Source: Macropodus opercularis
Lineage: Eukaryota; Chordata; Actinopteri; Anabantiformes; Osphronemidae
NCBI GenBank assembly: GCA_030770545.1
Contig: CM061102.1
Location: 8,917,501-8,981,500, forward strand
Length of the DNA: 64,000 nucleotides
Direction: 5' to 3'
Shown here: positions 11,465 to 24,376 of the stretch, piece after piece
Position numbering within the stretch: position 1 is the first letter of the stretch
Layout: the number at the start of each line of letters is the position of its first letter
Notes under the pieces: model-generated
What the model was told of the DNA's origin: nothing
Seen by the model: the letters and a program-made list of their open reading frames with translations, nothing else
The model's database searches: none
Program-made: the position numbers and the translations under genes

Positions 11465-14020
11465 TCACCTGATGGTGACTTCCAACTGAGAGGACAGTAA
11501 AGACTCCAGTTGTTTGTGAAAGTGCAGGGCTTGAGTGTGAGACAGAGCATGTGTGTGTGAGTGGTATATGAGTCTGTAGCAGTAACTAGTCTGGCTCAGG
11601 TCAGGATGTGAGAATGTATCAATGAGTTTCACTTGCTCCACAGTCCCGTGGCTGGCCTCTCGGACCACAGCATAGAACTTCTTCTCCTCCCATGACGGGC
11701 CTGTCCAGAAGCTGATGTCAAATGTGAAGTGCTCCGGAAACAGAGAAAAGGGCTGGAATGGAGTCCCAGGTGATGGGCACGGTGTGAACTGTTTTAAGAA
11801 GCGCGGGTCACGTGACCACAGCAGGCGCCAGTCGGGGAGTGAGAAAAGGAGCGCAGCAAGGAGATCCAAATTTAAGGACACAGTAATGCTGACGTGGCTC
11901 ATGTTCTCACTTGCATTGTTTGCAAACACCTTTCCAACCAAACCCATTGGCTGTGCCATCAAATGCAGAGCTCCCTGCTCTGTGATCAAACAGACCCCAT
12001 AGGGCGCGAGCAGCCTTTCCAGCCTTTGTCCGAACAATCTGACTGGCTCATATTCTGGTGGGAAAACCCCTCTGAGGAGAAGCTCATGAAAAGCAGGCAG
12101 AGCCCAAAGTTTGATGGGTACGTTTCTGAATACAAGACCACAAATGCCAAATAACAAGTTGCTAACACTATTACAGTCCTCACAGGCCCCATCTTTTTTA
12201 CGTTCTCCACCTTTAACACTTTTATTTCCATCATTCTTTTCGTGATTAACTGCATTGTTAACAAAGTCAGCTTTTTTAGTGAGAAGCTCTTCCATCTGAG
12301 GCAGCAGTGATGGGCGCAACAGATAAAGACCACTGTCCCACTCAGGATCACCATCAAGAGAGCACGCAGACATTAGGCTCTCAGGTCCTTTACTTTTCAC
12401 CTTATCTGCTTGCTTGCCAGCATCATATGTGGTTTTGTGTCCCCGACTGTCCAAACCACTCAGCTGATCATTTTGTTTGTCCATGGTGGTAGCGTCAGAG
12501 CTGAGGTCTCTTTCAAGCAGGTGGATCCAATAACACTGTGTGGTGTCTAAATCACGGCGGCACGTCTGCAAATGTTTGGCTGTGAGGAGGAGGGGAACGG
12601 CCTCTGTCATCATAGACACCGACCACTTTTCCATCAGTCCTTTGAGAATAAAATCTTGCACCAACCTGACAGGGTGGACAGAACCTGAGCAGAGGAATTC
12701 CCTGATGAAAGAAAAAGCACACGGTCAAACACCTTTGTTGGTGTCTGATTACTGAAACACAGTGAGTGTCTGTGTTTTACCTGAATACGTAATCACTGAG
12801 CTCCACTGGTATGTTGTATAAGACTTTTCCACCATCAACAGTTTCCTCAACCTTAAGCATCTGTGCAGAGGTGTAAGGAAGGCTGCGAGTAAACACGTGG
12901 ACCAAAGCTTTCTCTACATGAAAGCCCTTATCCTGGCTCCTGTACAACAGAAACCCCATTAGCACAGTAGTTAAACGCACACTAGTCTCACATACAAACA
13001 AGCACAAAAGGCTGCTTCTATTCAAACACCATACAACTCACCTTTACTTCTTACCTGTATCCAGTGCACCTGTAGCTCTGATATTTCTCACATTCGAAAG
13101 GATGGACGTCACTAAGGATGAGATGCGCTTCTGCTGCCATGGCAGCCACCTGCCAGCTGTTGTGCCACTCCCGCTTCGGCTGGTCCGCAGGCGTCCCGCC
13201 CTGTCCGTTGCACAAGGAAACATGAACCTCGCCATCTTCAGCCAAAACCTGGACACAACTGCATGCACAGAAAAGCAAACACAAGCATTCAGCAAACAAT
13301 GGCCTTTTCATTAAAGTATATAGGTGGTAATAATAATATTATTATTATTATATTTAATTTAATTCATTTTAATTTAATTGATTAGATTATTCAGTGGTTG
13401 GTTTGAAGGTTGGACATGATTGATCCATAATACAACTGTTTGACTGAAGCATACTGTATTGGGAAATAAATTAATACCAATAATCCGTACTCGAGGTCTG
13501 AACTAGTCTATATTTCCAAATTAATACATTTTCAGTTTTACTGAGAGACATAAGAGACATAAAAGATACTTAATAGAAATATTGCTGCAATTATACCTGA
13601 GGAAGAACTTTTTGAGAAGGTCTCTGTTTTTTTTAACTCCACTCTTTCTCCCACTGTGAGGAAAGTTGAACACTACACGGTCAAACACACAATCCTGCAG
13701 AGCAGCGCATTCCCCCAGCTTTGTACAGTCCACTTCGAAAAGCACAGTCCCACCTAAATGAGGAAGGAGAAAGAAGACAACAGCATTTATGAAGAAGCGA
13801 AACGCCACAGCTCGGTTCAGTTCAACGAAACCAGGCACGTACCTGAGTCCTTGATGGTCTGGATGCTACTGGCTGCACCTTCGTGCCGCAGTGCCTCATC
13901 CTGATTCTGCAGACAAGTGGCTGTTACGGTGGTCTGCGTGTCACAGTACAGCTGGCTCACAGACGCGGAAAATGAGAAGTTGCCTTCTCCCACCAGCAAT
14001 ATGGACCGTGAAGGAGACAT
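11465..14020 (-). CDS. fdxacb1: ferredoxin-fold anticodon-binding domain protein 1
   Basis: FDXACB1 joins an N-terminal Rossmann methyltransferase-like domain, related to yeast 25S rRNA uridine methyltransferase BMT5, to a C-terminal ferredoxin-fold anticodon-binding domain like that of mitochondrial Phe-tRNA synthetase. Its biochemical role is not established. Exons in transcript order are 13843-14020, 13597-13753, 13055-13258, 12781-12939 and 11465-12701, giving 644 residues (human 624). The start gives the glycine motif LLVGEGNFSFS at 8-18. Next come the FNFPHSGRKSGVKKNRDLL block, the GQGGTPAD...REWHNSWQV block and GYRSQDKGFHVE. The middle part, in the 1.2-kb last exon, is poorly conserved. 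The anticodon-binding domain fills about the last 95 residues (FDISFW ... CYRLIY). The exon 3 acceptor is set by frame, giving FFLSCVQVLAEDGEVHV. The gene is head to head with tomm40l. Confidence 0.92.
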
Positions 14021-15170
14021 TTACACTGCCGCTAGAAATCTGCGCTTACACAAAACGCGAGTTCCGTGAAAGGCTCCCAAAATCTGCTCAGTACGAAAGA
14101 GATGCTGGTAAGAGCGGCCGAACTCGGGCTTCTTCACGCTGTAGTGGGATAATATTAATCACATATTTTAGTAGACGACGTCCATGTCGAGTGTTTGAGA
14201 CTATCCGAGGTCAATAAAACCATTTATATTGCCAATACAGCAGAATGAAGCCGCTGACCTTCTCCTGTTCCCCGACGCTGCGGTCCATGAAAGCTGAAGG
14301 ATAATAACCCACCTGTAGCAGCCTGCGTTGAGCGCAGTGTCGCACACACTGTAGTTCGTCAGGAAACAAAATACTCGGAACGTTTCAATTTCCACTCAAA
14401 TTCTCAGTGTCTCAAAGCGGATCGTGTTTAAATGAATTAGCTAAGTGCCAATATATAAATGTTATTTATGTACGATTAGCACATTAGGTTTTATATATGT
14501 AAGAGTAGCTAGTCAGTTTATGAACGAGCTCACGTTTTAGAGGGACATATTTGAAGGGCGGCGCATCACATCTGGGGAAGCGAGCTAGTTGCACCATCAC
14601 TTTATTCCAACATCACTAGACTTGCTAGTTTAGTAGTTTATCAAATAAGAAAATTCGTCTGCTCATTTTTTTAATGTGCGGTTCTCGGTTCTGCTCAGGG
14701 TTTTAGGATCTCCTGACAAGAGCGAAAGGTAATTAAACAACCGGCGTTTGTGCTGATGCTAAGGTCATGCTAGCTAACGGATTTGCTGCACCTGCTCAGG
14801 AAAACAGCAGACAACCTTGTATGTTATAAATAATAATCACCTCTGCAATAATAATAATAATCATCATCATCATCTTTCACGTCTGATAATAAACTTGTTT
14901 TCATTCCTACTTTTGCTTGCATGTGTAATTTTGTTGTGTTGTGTTGCTAATAATTGTGGGTTTGTAGATATCTGCACAAAAAGAACATTTGTGTTAGTCT
15001 TATGTTATTTATAATCACAATGTCGACTGTACACTATAATTTCTGTGTGTCAGAGCTCAAACGTCGGTACAGAGATTACTGGCAAAGAAATATCATTAAT
15101 TACATAGGTAATAGCATCATTTTAAACCATATCTTATATCGTTTTGTCCTCTAGGAAAAGTTGGGCCCTC
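14021..15170. promoter_or_regulatory. divergent promoter region, fdxacb1 / tomm40l
   Basis: The two start codons point away from each other and lie 1.15 kb apart. The fdxacb1-proximal part up to about 14300 has frequent CpGs. A non-coding tomm40l first exon probably ends near 14729, where AAAG is followed by GTAATT. The first coding exon opens with an acceptor just before 15155. No TATA box is evident. Confidence 0.5.
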
Positions 15171-17105
15171 ATGGGCAGTGTTCTGGCTTTGTCTTCCAGT
15201 CCGGGCCATCAGAACTGGCCTTTCTCCACAGAGCCCACTCCTTCTCGCTGGGATGCACATCCTGCTCACTGGGACAGTCCGCCACGCTGGGAGAGGAGAG
15301 ATGGCCGCTTACCCAACCCAGGCAGCTTTCATTCTCTCCACAGAAGCTGCAAAGGTATGTTGTGAATATAGATGGACCATAACCATTGCAGTGATAGTCT
15401 CAAAATAGTTTGGTGCAAAATTTTAAGTGCTAATATTTTATACATTACAAAGCTAAAAGGCTATTTAATATATCTGATATGACTGTTTTTTCTCCTTTTC
15501 TTTCCAGATGTTTTTCCTCAACAGATTGAAGGAGTTAAGATGATCATCAATAAAACTCTGAGCAGTTTCTTCAAGGTAAGCAACCACATTTATTTGGATG
15601 CATGAATTGCGTTGCTTGTAAAGGTTTTTAATATAATGCAGTTATTTGCTTTCAGGTCAGTCATGCTCTCCACCTCAGCGCTGTTAGTCCTTCATATTAT
15701 CGATTCCACGTAGAACATCTGCAGTCTGACGATTACAGCAAGGACAAGGTCAAGCACAAAATAATAATTATGCCATCATTGGTCTATCTTCAAAACTTAT
15801 GTTTAAATGTGATTGTACACCACATTGTAGGATGCCCCTGCATTGATTGGTGAGATGGACTCTTCGGGTAGTCTGAACGCTCATGCTCTGCTGCATCTCA
15901 CTGAGCGTGTACGAGCCAGAACAGTGTTCCAGGTTAGGGCACGTTGTTGTGCAGTTAGTACTTTCCCTTTTTCTTTTACTGTAAATTAATTTTACCTCTA
16001 CAAACGTCAAGTATAATTTGACTTTATATTAAAGATAATAAAATAATGGTATATATATTCTTTTAGACTCAGCAGTCTCAGTTTGTAACGTGGCAGTTTG
16101 AGACGGAGTACAGAGGGAATGACTTCACTGCTGCTGTGACAGTAGCCAATCCAGACGTCCTTAAGGAATCAGGTGAGAAATAACGGGGGAAACGAGACCT
16201 TCATCTGATTTGGTTCTAAATATTAAAACATTGAAATTGTAACTGATAATATGCATTTACATATTGCCATGTTATTTATTATTCACTAATATACAGTATA
16301 TGATACAGTATCTTGCACATGGATTGATGGACACAGGTTTTTACTGAGCATGAATGGGTTAATAACTATTCTAAGTGTGTGTTTCTCCTGGACAGTTATC
16401 CTTGTGGCACACTTCCTACAGAGTGTGACATCTGGACTTGTGTTGGGAGGGGAGCTCGTCTATCACAGGGGAAGAGCAGAAGAAGGGGGGATTCTTACTT
16501 TGGCTGGACAGTATTCCAGTGAGATTTGGTTCCACTTGAAATGTCATTAACTTTATCTGTTTGTTTTAGATGACTGACTAAGAGCTTTTTACCTTTTCTC
16601 GTGCAGGACCTAATTGGGTGGCAACACTGAATGCTGGAAAAGGAGGTGCCCATGCTAGCTACTATCACAGAGCCAACAAGCAGGTATAGCAGAGTCTCTA
16701 TGATCATACTGTATGCAACATCTATTTATGCTTGGTGCAATAAAGCACGTGTGTATATTCAACCAGATCCAAGTTGGAGTGGAGTTTGAAGCCAGTACCA
16801 GGACACAAGAAACAACAACCTCTTTTGGATATCAGATGGAGCTTCCAGAAGCCAATATGGTGTTTCGAGGTAAATTCCATTCTGCTAATTTTCTGTAAGT
16901 CACGTACTGCATCATGTACTAAGAAAAACATCTGTATTCAATATCTTTTTAATGTGTGCATCTAGGCATGATAAACAGTCGCTGTATAATAGGAGGTGTG
17001 TTGGAGAAGCGTCTGACCCCACTCCCTGCAACCCTGATTATGGGTGCCTTTGTAAATCACAGAGGAGACAAACTGCAAGTGGGTCTAGGTGTCAACGTGG
17101 GATAA
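15171..17105 (+). CDS. tomm40l: TOM40-like mitochondrial import pore
   Basis: TOMM40L (TOM40B) is a beta-barrel protein of the mitochondrial outer membrane, related to the TOM complex channel that imports preproteins. Exons are 15171-15354, 15508-15575, 15656-15748, 15831-15932, 16067-16172, 16396-16518, 16607-16683, 16767-16869 and 16966-17105, giving 331 residues (human 308). Matches to the family run almost throughout. Examples are LPNPGSF followed by DVFPQQIEGVK, GEMDSSGSLNAH, TQQSQFVTWQFETEYRG, VAHFLQSVTSGLVLGGELVY, GGAHASYYHRAN and ANMVFRG. The C-terminal strand KLQVGLGVNVG ends in Gly and fits the beta-signal for outer-membrane insertion. The extra length is an N-terminal Trp/Pro-rich stretch before LPNPGSF. 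It could be tomm40 itself, but the short N-terminus and sequence favour tomm40l. Confidence 0.92.
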
Positions 17106-18257
17106 TTCCCACATATCACAACATGGCATTAAAACTCATCAGGAAGACCATCCAGAGCCAGAGACCTGTTCATGAAGGTACTTAATGACTCGATCCTTGT
17201 GGATTGTCATGGATTATTGGCTTTTGAAGCTCTAAATCTTTTCTTACAGGATGCATCTTATCTTGAAATAGAGGTGTTGTTTTTTTATTGAGCGAAGGTA
17301 GGAATACACAGCCAGACTGGATTAACATTTTGAGAGGCTCAATACTCCCTGAAACCAGCCAGCATCACTCTGGACAAAAGGGGAAAAAGGATAAGAGGCA
17401 TTCTACTGTAAATTGTATACTGTAAACAAAAGTTTTTATCATGTCAAATGTTCTCTCTTTTATTATTTTAAACCATTTTGAATTTGCGTGTATGAGTGAT
17501 TGTGAGTTTGAACATTTTCCTTAAATAGACTGTTGACTCAAAGTAGGCAGGTACTGTACCATGTGTACTAACCTCCAGCAGAGATGTTTTAGTGGCCATG
17601 TGCTGTCTCTACTGAGCCTGGACTGTCCTGTATGTATGTAGACCTGTGTGCAACCTGCACTCATGCCGCTTCTGAGAATTTACAGTCCAGTCTAACTTAT
17701 GAAATGTTGCATATGTGTTATTTGTATATGATGTAATATACGCATGGAGAAAAATGTCTTTTTGGACTTAATTTATTAAAAATATTATTATATTTATCAT
17801 AGTTACTGTATTTTTTCAGCTTTAATATATGTGTACTATTAATATATAAAAACAAATAGATGAGCCCTGTAGCACCTAGATTCTTCCTTTGTTTTATTGA
17901 AAGGATACGAGGTGGTACAGGGTTGAACTCAGTTGATCTTTGTGGGCCTCCTAATCTTCACATTTGTTTCACTTTGTTTTATGTATAATACTCACTATGA
18001 ACACAAAGCCAAGACCAAATACATTTCAGTAAGTTACTGAATTACTAAGCACTGACATCTCAGTCCCTTCAACTCCTTAATATAAAATTCTAAAAACGCT
18101 ATATAATGGTACTGTACATACATATATACATAAATAAAGTAAAATTTTTAAATATGAGAACTGTAAACAATTCATTTTGTTTTTGATAACACATTACGGT
18201 GTATCTGGCAGCATACGCTCAAAGGCAAGATAAGCTATTCATTTACTGTTGCTAAAG
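17106..18257. other. convergent 3' UTRs of tomm40l and the cargo adaptor
   Basis: This AT-rich interval holds the 3' ends of tomm40l (+) and the cargo-adaptor gene (-). An ATTAAA at 17775-17780 could serve tomm40l and a minus-strand AATAAA at 17893-17898 the other gene. No coding sequence is seen. Confidence 0.5.
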
Positions 18258-20994
18258 TCATTTTTTGTCCTTGAAAAAAGAGAAAAATCCTTTCGCTCCT
18301 TCCCCCTTCACTCGTAAAGACTTGCTTCTTTGCAGTCCAGTTGTCTCTCTCTCTCTTTCCTTCTGTCTCTCCTCCTCCTTTTGCTGCACCTGTTGATTGA
18401 TCACTAAACGCATGTCCTCCTGCAACGGCATAAAAGCTTCAGATAGAAAACTCCTGCACGCACGATACCAATAACGTGAGTCTATTACTTGTTCTTTATC
18501 AGTGTATGTCAATGCACATGGACTCACCTGCCAGGCATCCAGTTCTTGAGACAGCGCCACCTTGTGTTTGATGGTGTTGAGAAGTTGTTGTGTCAGTGAG
18601 TCTTTCTCCTGTCGCACAGCTGTCAGCTCGCTCTCTAGGGAACTGGATGTTAAACAGAAATGAGCAACGCATGCTGTAACATACTGTGATCTGATGAAGG
18701 TTGCTGAATTAAAAGCATTTTGTGTGCAGTATTACCTGTAGCTCTGTTTTCCAGGACTGTTTCTAAACACTGTGACTTCCTTCCTTAAAGATTCTAACTC
18801 TTCTTGCTGGCATTTCACCTGCGAATAGCAAAATGAAAGATGTACATGATACAAATGTAACCCATTTATAACAGATGTTCCATAACAAAGCTCAGACAAA
18901 GAATCACACATAAAATGAAACATGATGTATGTTGTGTAAGCTTAAATACTATTCAACTCGCCTCCCCTTTTAGCGCTAGTATCTCTTCATCTCTCGCTTG
19001 CAGGACTGCAGAGTGCGCTAGAAGAGCCTCTTTCGCCTGGTTACAAATAGACGGATGCACATTATAACGGACACTTGAACAGATGTAAAAGTCCTAAAGG
19101 AGAAAGTATGTATTAGTTTAAAAAGCAAATGTGGCTTCAACAAGGCCATAAATGTTGGAGCCCACTTAGTATCAGTCTCTAACTTTGTGTTTAAGAGCCC
19201 AAGGCTTAGTAGCAAGAGTTGGTCATCGTGCACCTGCTAGTTCAGTTATATGGTGTGTTGTGTACTGTGTGTGTTTTTGTGTGTACCTGTGATTGCTGTA
19301 TTTCACTGAGCAGAGACAAAGGTTGGGTGTGAGTACTGTCCAGGATGCTCTCTTCTCCCATGTTCAAAGCTTTTTGCTGCAGAGAGCGATTCAAGGTACG
19401 CAACTCAAACACCACTCCCTGCTCCTGCGCTACCTATTAATACACACACACACACACACACAAGCACATCCACAAGATTAAGAGCTTTGAAGTTGTCATG
19501 TTTGCGATTTAGTGTCAGCTAGTGGTGAGTAATATCCCAGCAGCACTCACTAATACCCGTAATACTTCCTTTTAAGTGACTGATCCTCACCTCGGCTTCT
19601 TTGTCTCTCAGCTTGATCTGGAGCTGTGAGGATCTTTCTCGTAGCGCGTCTCTTTCCATGCGAAGTCTATCGGTGTCCTCCTGGGAGGCTTTTAGTTGCG
19701 CCTCCATGTGCGACAGTCGGCCCAGCAGAACTCTGTTCTATATGCAAAAGAGAGGAAAATAAGACTGTGCTTGGTGTCTAAACTGAATATTCTGCTAAGA
19801 TCAAACAGAGGCTTTTGACATGGTAAAATACAAAACCGACTGTAATGCCCCCACAGACCAGCACAACTTAGAATTATTAGGCATTAGACTTTAATACCGC
19901 AGGCTTCTTCTACATAAAACTAAAAATTCAACTGCACAACCTTACTTTCATGTTGTGTTATATTTTCATATTATTTTGGCCAAGTCTGATACTAAAGTGA
20001 CCGGTGCGGGTTAGTTTACCTCAGCTTGTATATTCTCCAACTGTGTGAGGCTGATATTTCGGCTAAAAGACGATTCCTCCACCTCTTCTCTCAGGGAACG
20101 GAGCTCAGTCCTCAAGGCGTGTTCCAGCGTTACGGCCTAGATGGGAGGAAGATTGAGACATTGAGAAAGACTGTTGTTCAGTGTGTGAACCTCCCTAAAC
20201 CCGTTTGTCTACATATTTCCAGTCACACGATGCCACATTCTGTTCATTGTGAAAGCGTCATCGGGATGTTGTCCTGGGTGGGTTAGCAGGGGCTCGAGGC
20301 AGGTTTGAGGCTGGTATGTGTGACCTCACCTCTGCTAGCTGCTCCACCAGCCGTTGGTTGTGGTCGGCCAACTGAGTCAGCTGTTCACTCTCATCTCTTC
20401 GCCGGTCTTGCCCCTGACTTTGATGTCGATCCAGCTCAGACCTTAAAGCAGCCAGATCTGCGGTCAGCTCTGCCTCTTTTTGCCCAGATGCCAGTTCATT
20501 CATTTCTAGCTTCCTCTGAAGAACGTGCTTCTCCTGCTGTAAAGTCTAAGACATTAAACACAGTTACATGGCTTTAAGTCAGCTTGAAATTACCACTGTG
20601 ATATTGCACATTTTTTTATCTTCAACTGTGTTGCTGTAGTTAAAAATGTCATTTTTATTGTAATGTAATGACCATATTAGTATTATTATCAGTTCTGGTA
20701 TTGTATTAACTTTGTTAAGACGTAATTAACACACATTATCCTTACCTCCACCTCCCTCTCCTTCTGCTCCAGAGATGCAGCCAGCTCCTCATTCTTCTCC
20801 AGCAAAGCCTGTCCCAATTCTGCAGCAAGTATCAGATCTGTCTCTAGCCCTCCTTCGCTGTCCATGCTATCTGGACAGGATATGGATGGAGGGGCCATAG
20901 ACAGAGACAGAGACACTGAAGAGGATGGGGAGAGGGGGAAGAATGAATCCTCCAGGCTGGGGGAAGGAGGACTGTTTTTTCTGGGTGTGAACAT
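18258..20994 (-). CDS. BICD family-like dynein cargo adaptor
   Basis: This is a coiled-coil adaptor of the BICDL (BICD-related) family, whose members link dynein-dynactin and kinesin to Rab-marked vesicles. Exons in transcript order are 20746-20994, 20330-20545, 20020-20136, 19591-19737, 19287-19433, 18962-19036, 18736-18818, 18528-18642 and 18258-18419, giving 436 residues. Most exons begin and end in phase 0. After a Ser/Pro-rich N-terminus comes the CC1-box motif LILAAELGQALLEKNEELAA, which marks dynein light-intermediate-chain binding. Long heptad-rich Glu/Gln/Leu coiled coil then runs to the end. Family motifs include LADHNQRLVEQLAE and SRNISLTQLENIQ. The C-terminus is basic (GFFSFFKDKK). 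It is shorter than human BICDL1 and BICDL2 (about 500-570), and I cannot say which paralog it is. Intron 6 uses a GC donor. The start at 20994 is the first ATG in frame; an upstream non-coding exon is likely. Confidence 0.85.
18960..18961 (-). other. GC splice donor (GC-AG intron)
   Basis: On the minus strand exon 6 ends ...GGGGAG and the intron begins GCGAGT, with the acceptor AG before 18818. No GT donor that keeps the frame is present nearby, and the next exon continues the coiled coil in phase 0. Confidence 0.7.
19441..19462. repeat. (CA)n microsatellite
   Basis: Eleven or so CA units in an intron of the cargo-adaptor gene, directly next to an exon boundary at 19433. Confidence 0.9.
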
Positions 20995-22361
20995 ATTTAA
21001 CGTTCCAGTTTTGTGAAGTACAACAGTGCTTAGTCAGAAATACACCAGCGTTCCGTTCCCATCTTGTGGTCCACACTTGGTTTCTTGATAATCTCGTTTG
21101 CAATGGTTCAGAGTCAGTTTTGTAATCCAGTGTGTCTTTGCCAAACTTGTTTCTTGCTAATGATCGAGGTGCTGACTTCATTCAAATCTCTTGTCCTGTG
21201 TGGGCATAAGAAAGAACTTTAGTAACACAGAAAACCACAACACACTCTTGTTAGGTGTAACTATGAAATTCAGGACATGTATGAGTGTCTTTCTCGTAAT
21301 ATAATCTCACTTGGCCTTTAAGGAGGTCTTTTGTCTGACAGATGCTTTTGTTGCACTGACCGAAATACCAGCTCTACTTTTTTGCCCTGCTCCCATCCTG
21401 AAAAACGTTAAATTATTTCATACAAAAACAATAAAACAACAAAACCTGAAGCTATCACACTGATCATTCCTAATAATGTAAAGGTTTTATAAAATGCTGC
21501 TAACACACATCCTGTCCATCCCATTTAGTGAACTGTATTTGGTTACATCAGAGTTTCCCTGTGACGTCCGTCTCTCCTGAAGTCACCTGTTAACACCTCT
21601 CACTACCATTAACTAATGCTGTCATCACATTTAATCCACTTTAAAGTAAACGTATTAGCTTTTTCTTTTCTTTTACTTATTCTTTATGACAACTGGCTGC
21701 TTCAAAAAATTATTACAGAAAATAAGCTCCTCACTCCTTACCTTACAGTTCCAGTCAGGTCGCGCCAAACAGGTATGGTCTTCCTGTTTGGTGAGTGTGT
21801 GTGTGTGTGGGTGTGTTTGTGCGTATGAGCCTATGTGTGTGCTTGGGAGTGTTTGCATAAGAGAGACTCAGCTGGTTTCCTTGGCAGTGGAAACATAAAC
21901 TATGTAAATACAGCCGGTGGCTCCACCTCTTGAGTTAACTGGAGGAAGAGCGAGTAGAGGGAAGATGTGAACACTGGTGTGTTTGCAGTCGGTCACTGCC
22001 ATGACATCTAGTGGCTGAATACATTTGGCAGATCACCGGTTAACACAGTTCAAGAATGTGCTGTTAACACAGGCGAGCGCTGTCCCGTTGAAGCCGGGGT
22101 GACTCAGGGAGAAATGCAAAGAAGGGAAGGTCCAGTCACAAACAGGGGTCTGTCCAATCTGGCCCCACCCCCTCCGTCCTGTTTACCTGCTCCATAGGTT
22201 TGAAAGAAGCTCTCTGTGTGCTGGTGTATGAGGTAGGGGGGCAGGGAGAGTCCACAGTCAGACGGATCACCGCACCTCCTGCTCAGACGCGGCAGACAGG
22301 GTAAAGGAAACACAAAGCTGTAAGGACTCAGCAGCCATAAAGTGACACCATCACATCCGAC
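20995..22361. other. divergent upstream region of adaptor gene and mia
   Basis: This 1.4-kb interval lies between two divergently read genes. It should hold 5' UTR exons and promoters of both. A GT-rich microsatellite lies at about 21790-21850. A 104-codon open frame on the minus strand (20867-21181) is out of frame with the adaptor and was not called. Confidence 0.45.
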
Positions 22362-23032
22362 ATGCTCTGCAGACTGTGGCTACCTCTTTCAGTGTGGCTC
22401 CTGCTGCCGGCCTCTCAAGCAGGAAGGCAGATGCCTAAACTTGCTGACAAGAAACTCTGCGCAGACTCTGAATGCAGTCGTAAGTACCACACTTTACACT
22501 TTCTTCACTTGTTCACTACATGTTGCAATGAACTTTGTATTTATACCAAATGTCCTGCTCTTATTCCCAGATCCAATCCTGATAGCCCGTGCGCTGCAGG
22601 ACTACTACCCTGGAGACTGCAGATTCATTCCCATCAGAAAGGGGCAGCTGGTCTATGTTTATGCAATGCTGAAGGACAGAGGGAATCTTTTCTGGGCTGG
22701 CAGTGTGAGTAACGCATGTTTTTAAATTTCATAAGCCGTTAAAGGCAGACAGAGGTAGACAATGTGCACCTCCTAATAGTCACATCTCAAAGACGCATGT
22801 TACAGCATGTATTACCTTCTTGCAGGCACAAGACTCTTATTATGGGCAGCAAGAAGCTCGCATTGGCCACTTTCCCAGCAGCGTTGTAGAAGAGATGCAT
22901 CCTCTCATGGCAGCGTCTACTGAAGTCCAAACTACTGTAGGTGAACATCTATTAGCATAACATGCTGTGCTGCTTTCTCCTAATTGTGCCTCTTTTCTTA
23001 TTTTACAGAAATGGGACTTCTACTGTAACTGA
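22362..23032 (+). CDS. mia: melanoma inhibitory activity protein (MIA/CD-RAP)
   Basis: MIA is a small secreted SH3-like protein of cartilage that binds fibronectin and integrins. Exons are 22362-22479, 22571-22704, 22826-22936 and 23009-23032, giving 128 residues (human 131). The signal peptide is residues 1 to about 20 (LWLPLSVWLLLPASQA). The mature protein begins near MPKLADKKLCADSECS. Four cysteines at 33, 38, 56 and 127 match the two disulfides of the family (33-38 and 56-127). The SH3-like core has ALQDYYPGDCRF, GQLVYVYAMLKDRG, LFWAGS and ARIGHFPSSVVEE. It ends with the diagnostic KWDFYCN. The last exon codes for only seven residues and is fixed by its acceptor at 23008. Otoraplin is the closest alternative, but the sequence favours MIA. 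Confidence 0.93.
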
Positions 23033-24376
23033 TGTTGCTACAGCCTACAGAGACAACAATCCATGCTACATTATAATTTATTATAACAAATTGGCACTAG
23101 GAAAATATGACATATGAAGAATAACTGCTTCTTATTGCTTTACATTAGACTCATTCTACTTTAAATTCATCTTGTTCTGTCTACAATAATATGCTATTAA
23201 AGAGATGTACTGCAGATAAACCATCTTTTCGGATGGTTTTTCAACACTGAATGGATTCCAGCAGACTTACAGTCAGTGTTTAACATACAATATTATTAAT
23301 GGAAATAATATTTTATTTTTCACAATTAAACAATGATAAATGGTAAATGGTCTGCACTTGTATAAATATTGTATTAGCATCCTGTCAGACCTCTCATGAT
23401 AATTGTAATTATTAAGCACACAGTATTAAGCAAGAAACATAAACTGCGATATGGAAAGCACTACTGCAGTTGTCTTCTTATTTCAAACAGATACACACAT
23501 GGTAAAAACACACAAGCACAAACAGGACCAGACTTTAAATGTTTATTCTTTCTTACTGGAGGGTTGTTGCCAATAGAAGGGGATAATGTAGAGAAGCAAT
23601 ACATGTATCTACAAGCACATACGCACTTACCCTTACGTACATTATTATCCTTAGCAGCTCAGAGTCGATGCTCCCCAGTGTTAAAGGAGCCCAGTGATAA
23701 AAGTAGTCCTTCTCCAAACACATATGAGTACCTCCCTGTCCACTGTTGTCCCTCCTGCTCATTCACTCCTCTATTTCCTGTCAAAACAATACAGACCTGG
23801 TCCCAAGTCCTTTGGTGGCTTTTTAATTGATTACATTGAAAATCCCTCCTGAAAACTCCTTCCTGCTTAAATACACAGAAACCAATGCTATTACTCATAA
23901 AATTTCAACGAAATCCAGTTGTCACCATACCCACACCTCGCTGACAACGTGCACTGTGGTTACAAGTGAGTTCAACAGTTTTAGCCTGTCACCATGTAGA
24001 CAGGTCATCACATTTCCTCTACCTCAAATTGATCAGGTGCAAGCTAGTTTGAGTTCATTTGTCTCAAGTACTTACAAATTTGTCACTAAAGTACAGGGCC
24101 AGTGAACACATCATGCTCTTAATGCCCCATTTACATACAAGGTAGTGTGAATGATTTTAGCAAAAGGGATGATGATTTTGCCTGACATGATAGCAAAGGG
24201 AGTTTACTACGCTGCAGCTCACAGATAAATGTGCTGTCAGAGAGACAGACTTACCATATTAGTGTTAGATAAAACATCTAGACATTTGTGTCCTGGGCTG
24301 CCAAACCAACTGTAACAGGTTAGATGTAAAAACACGTTAGTACAACAGTGTCAGTAGTGATAGTCTGGCCTCTGGT
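23033..24376. other. mia and cryab 3' region
   Basis: These are convergent 3' UTRs. An ATTAAA at 23196-23201 may serve mia and a minus-strand AATAAA at 23542-23547 may serve cryab. At 23334-23366 the phrase AAATGGTAAATGGTCTGCAC followed by TTGTATAAA resembles the start of a very common teleost interspersed repeat, but the rest of that repeat is not recognisable. Open frames here show no protein-like conservation. Confidence 0.4.

Noticed and set aside
20867..21181. 104-codon minus-strand frame overlapping the first exon of the cargo adaptor
   Set aside because: It is in a different frame from the clear adaptor sequence, and the overlapping part is a shadow of the Ser/Pro-rich coding exon.
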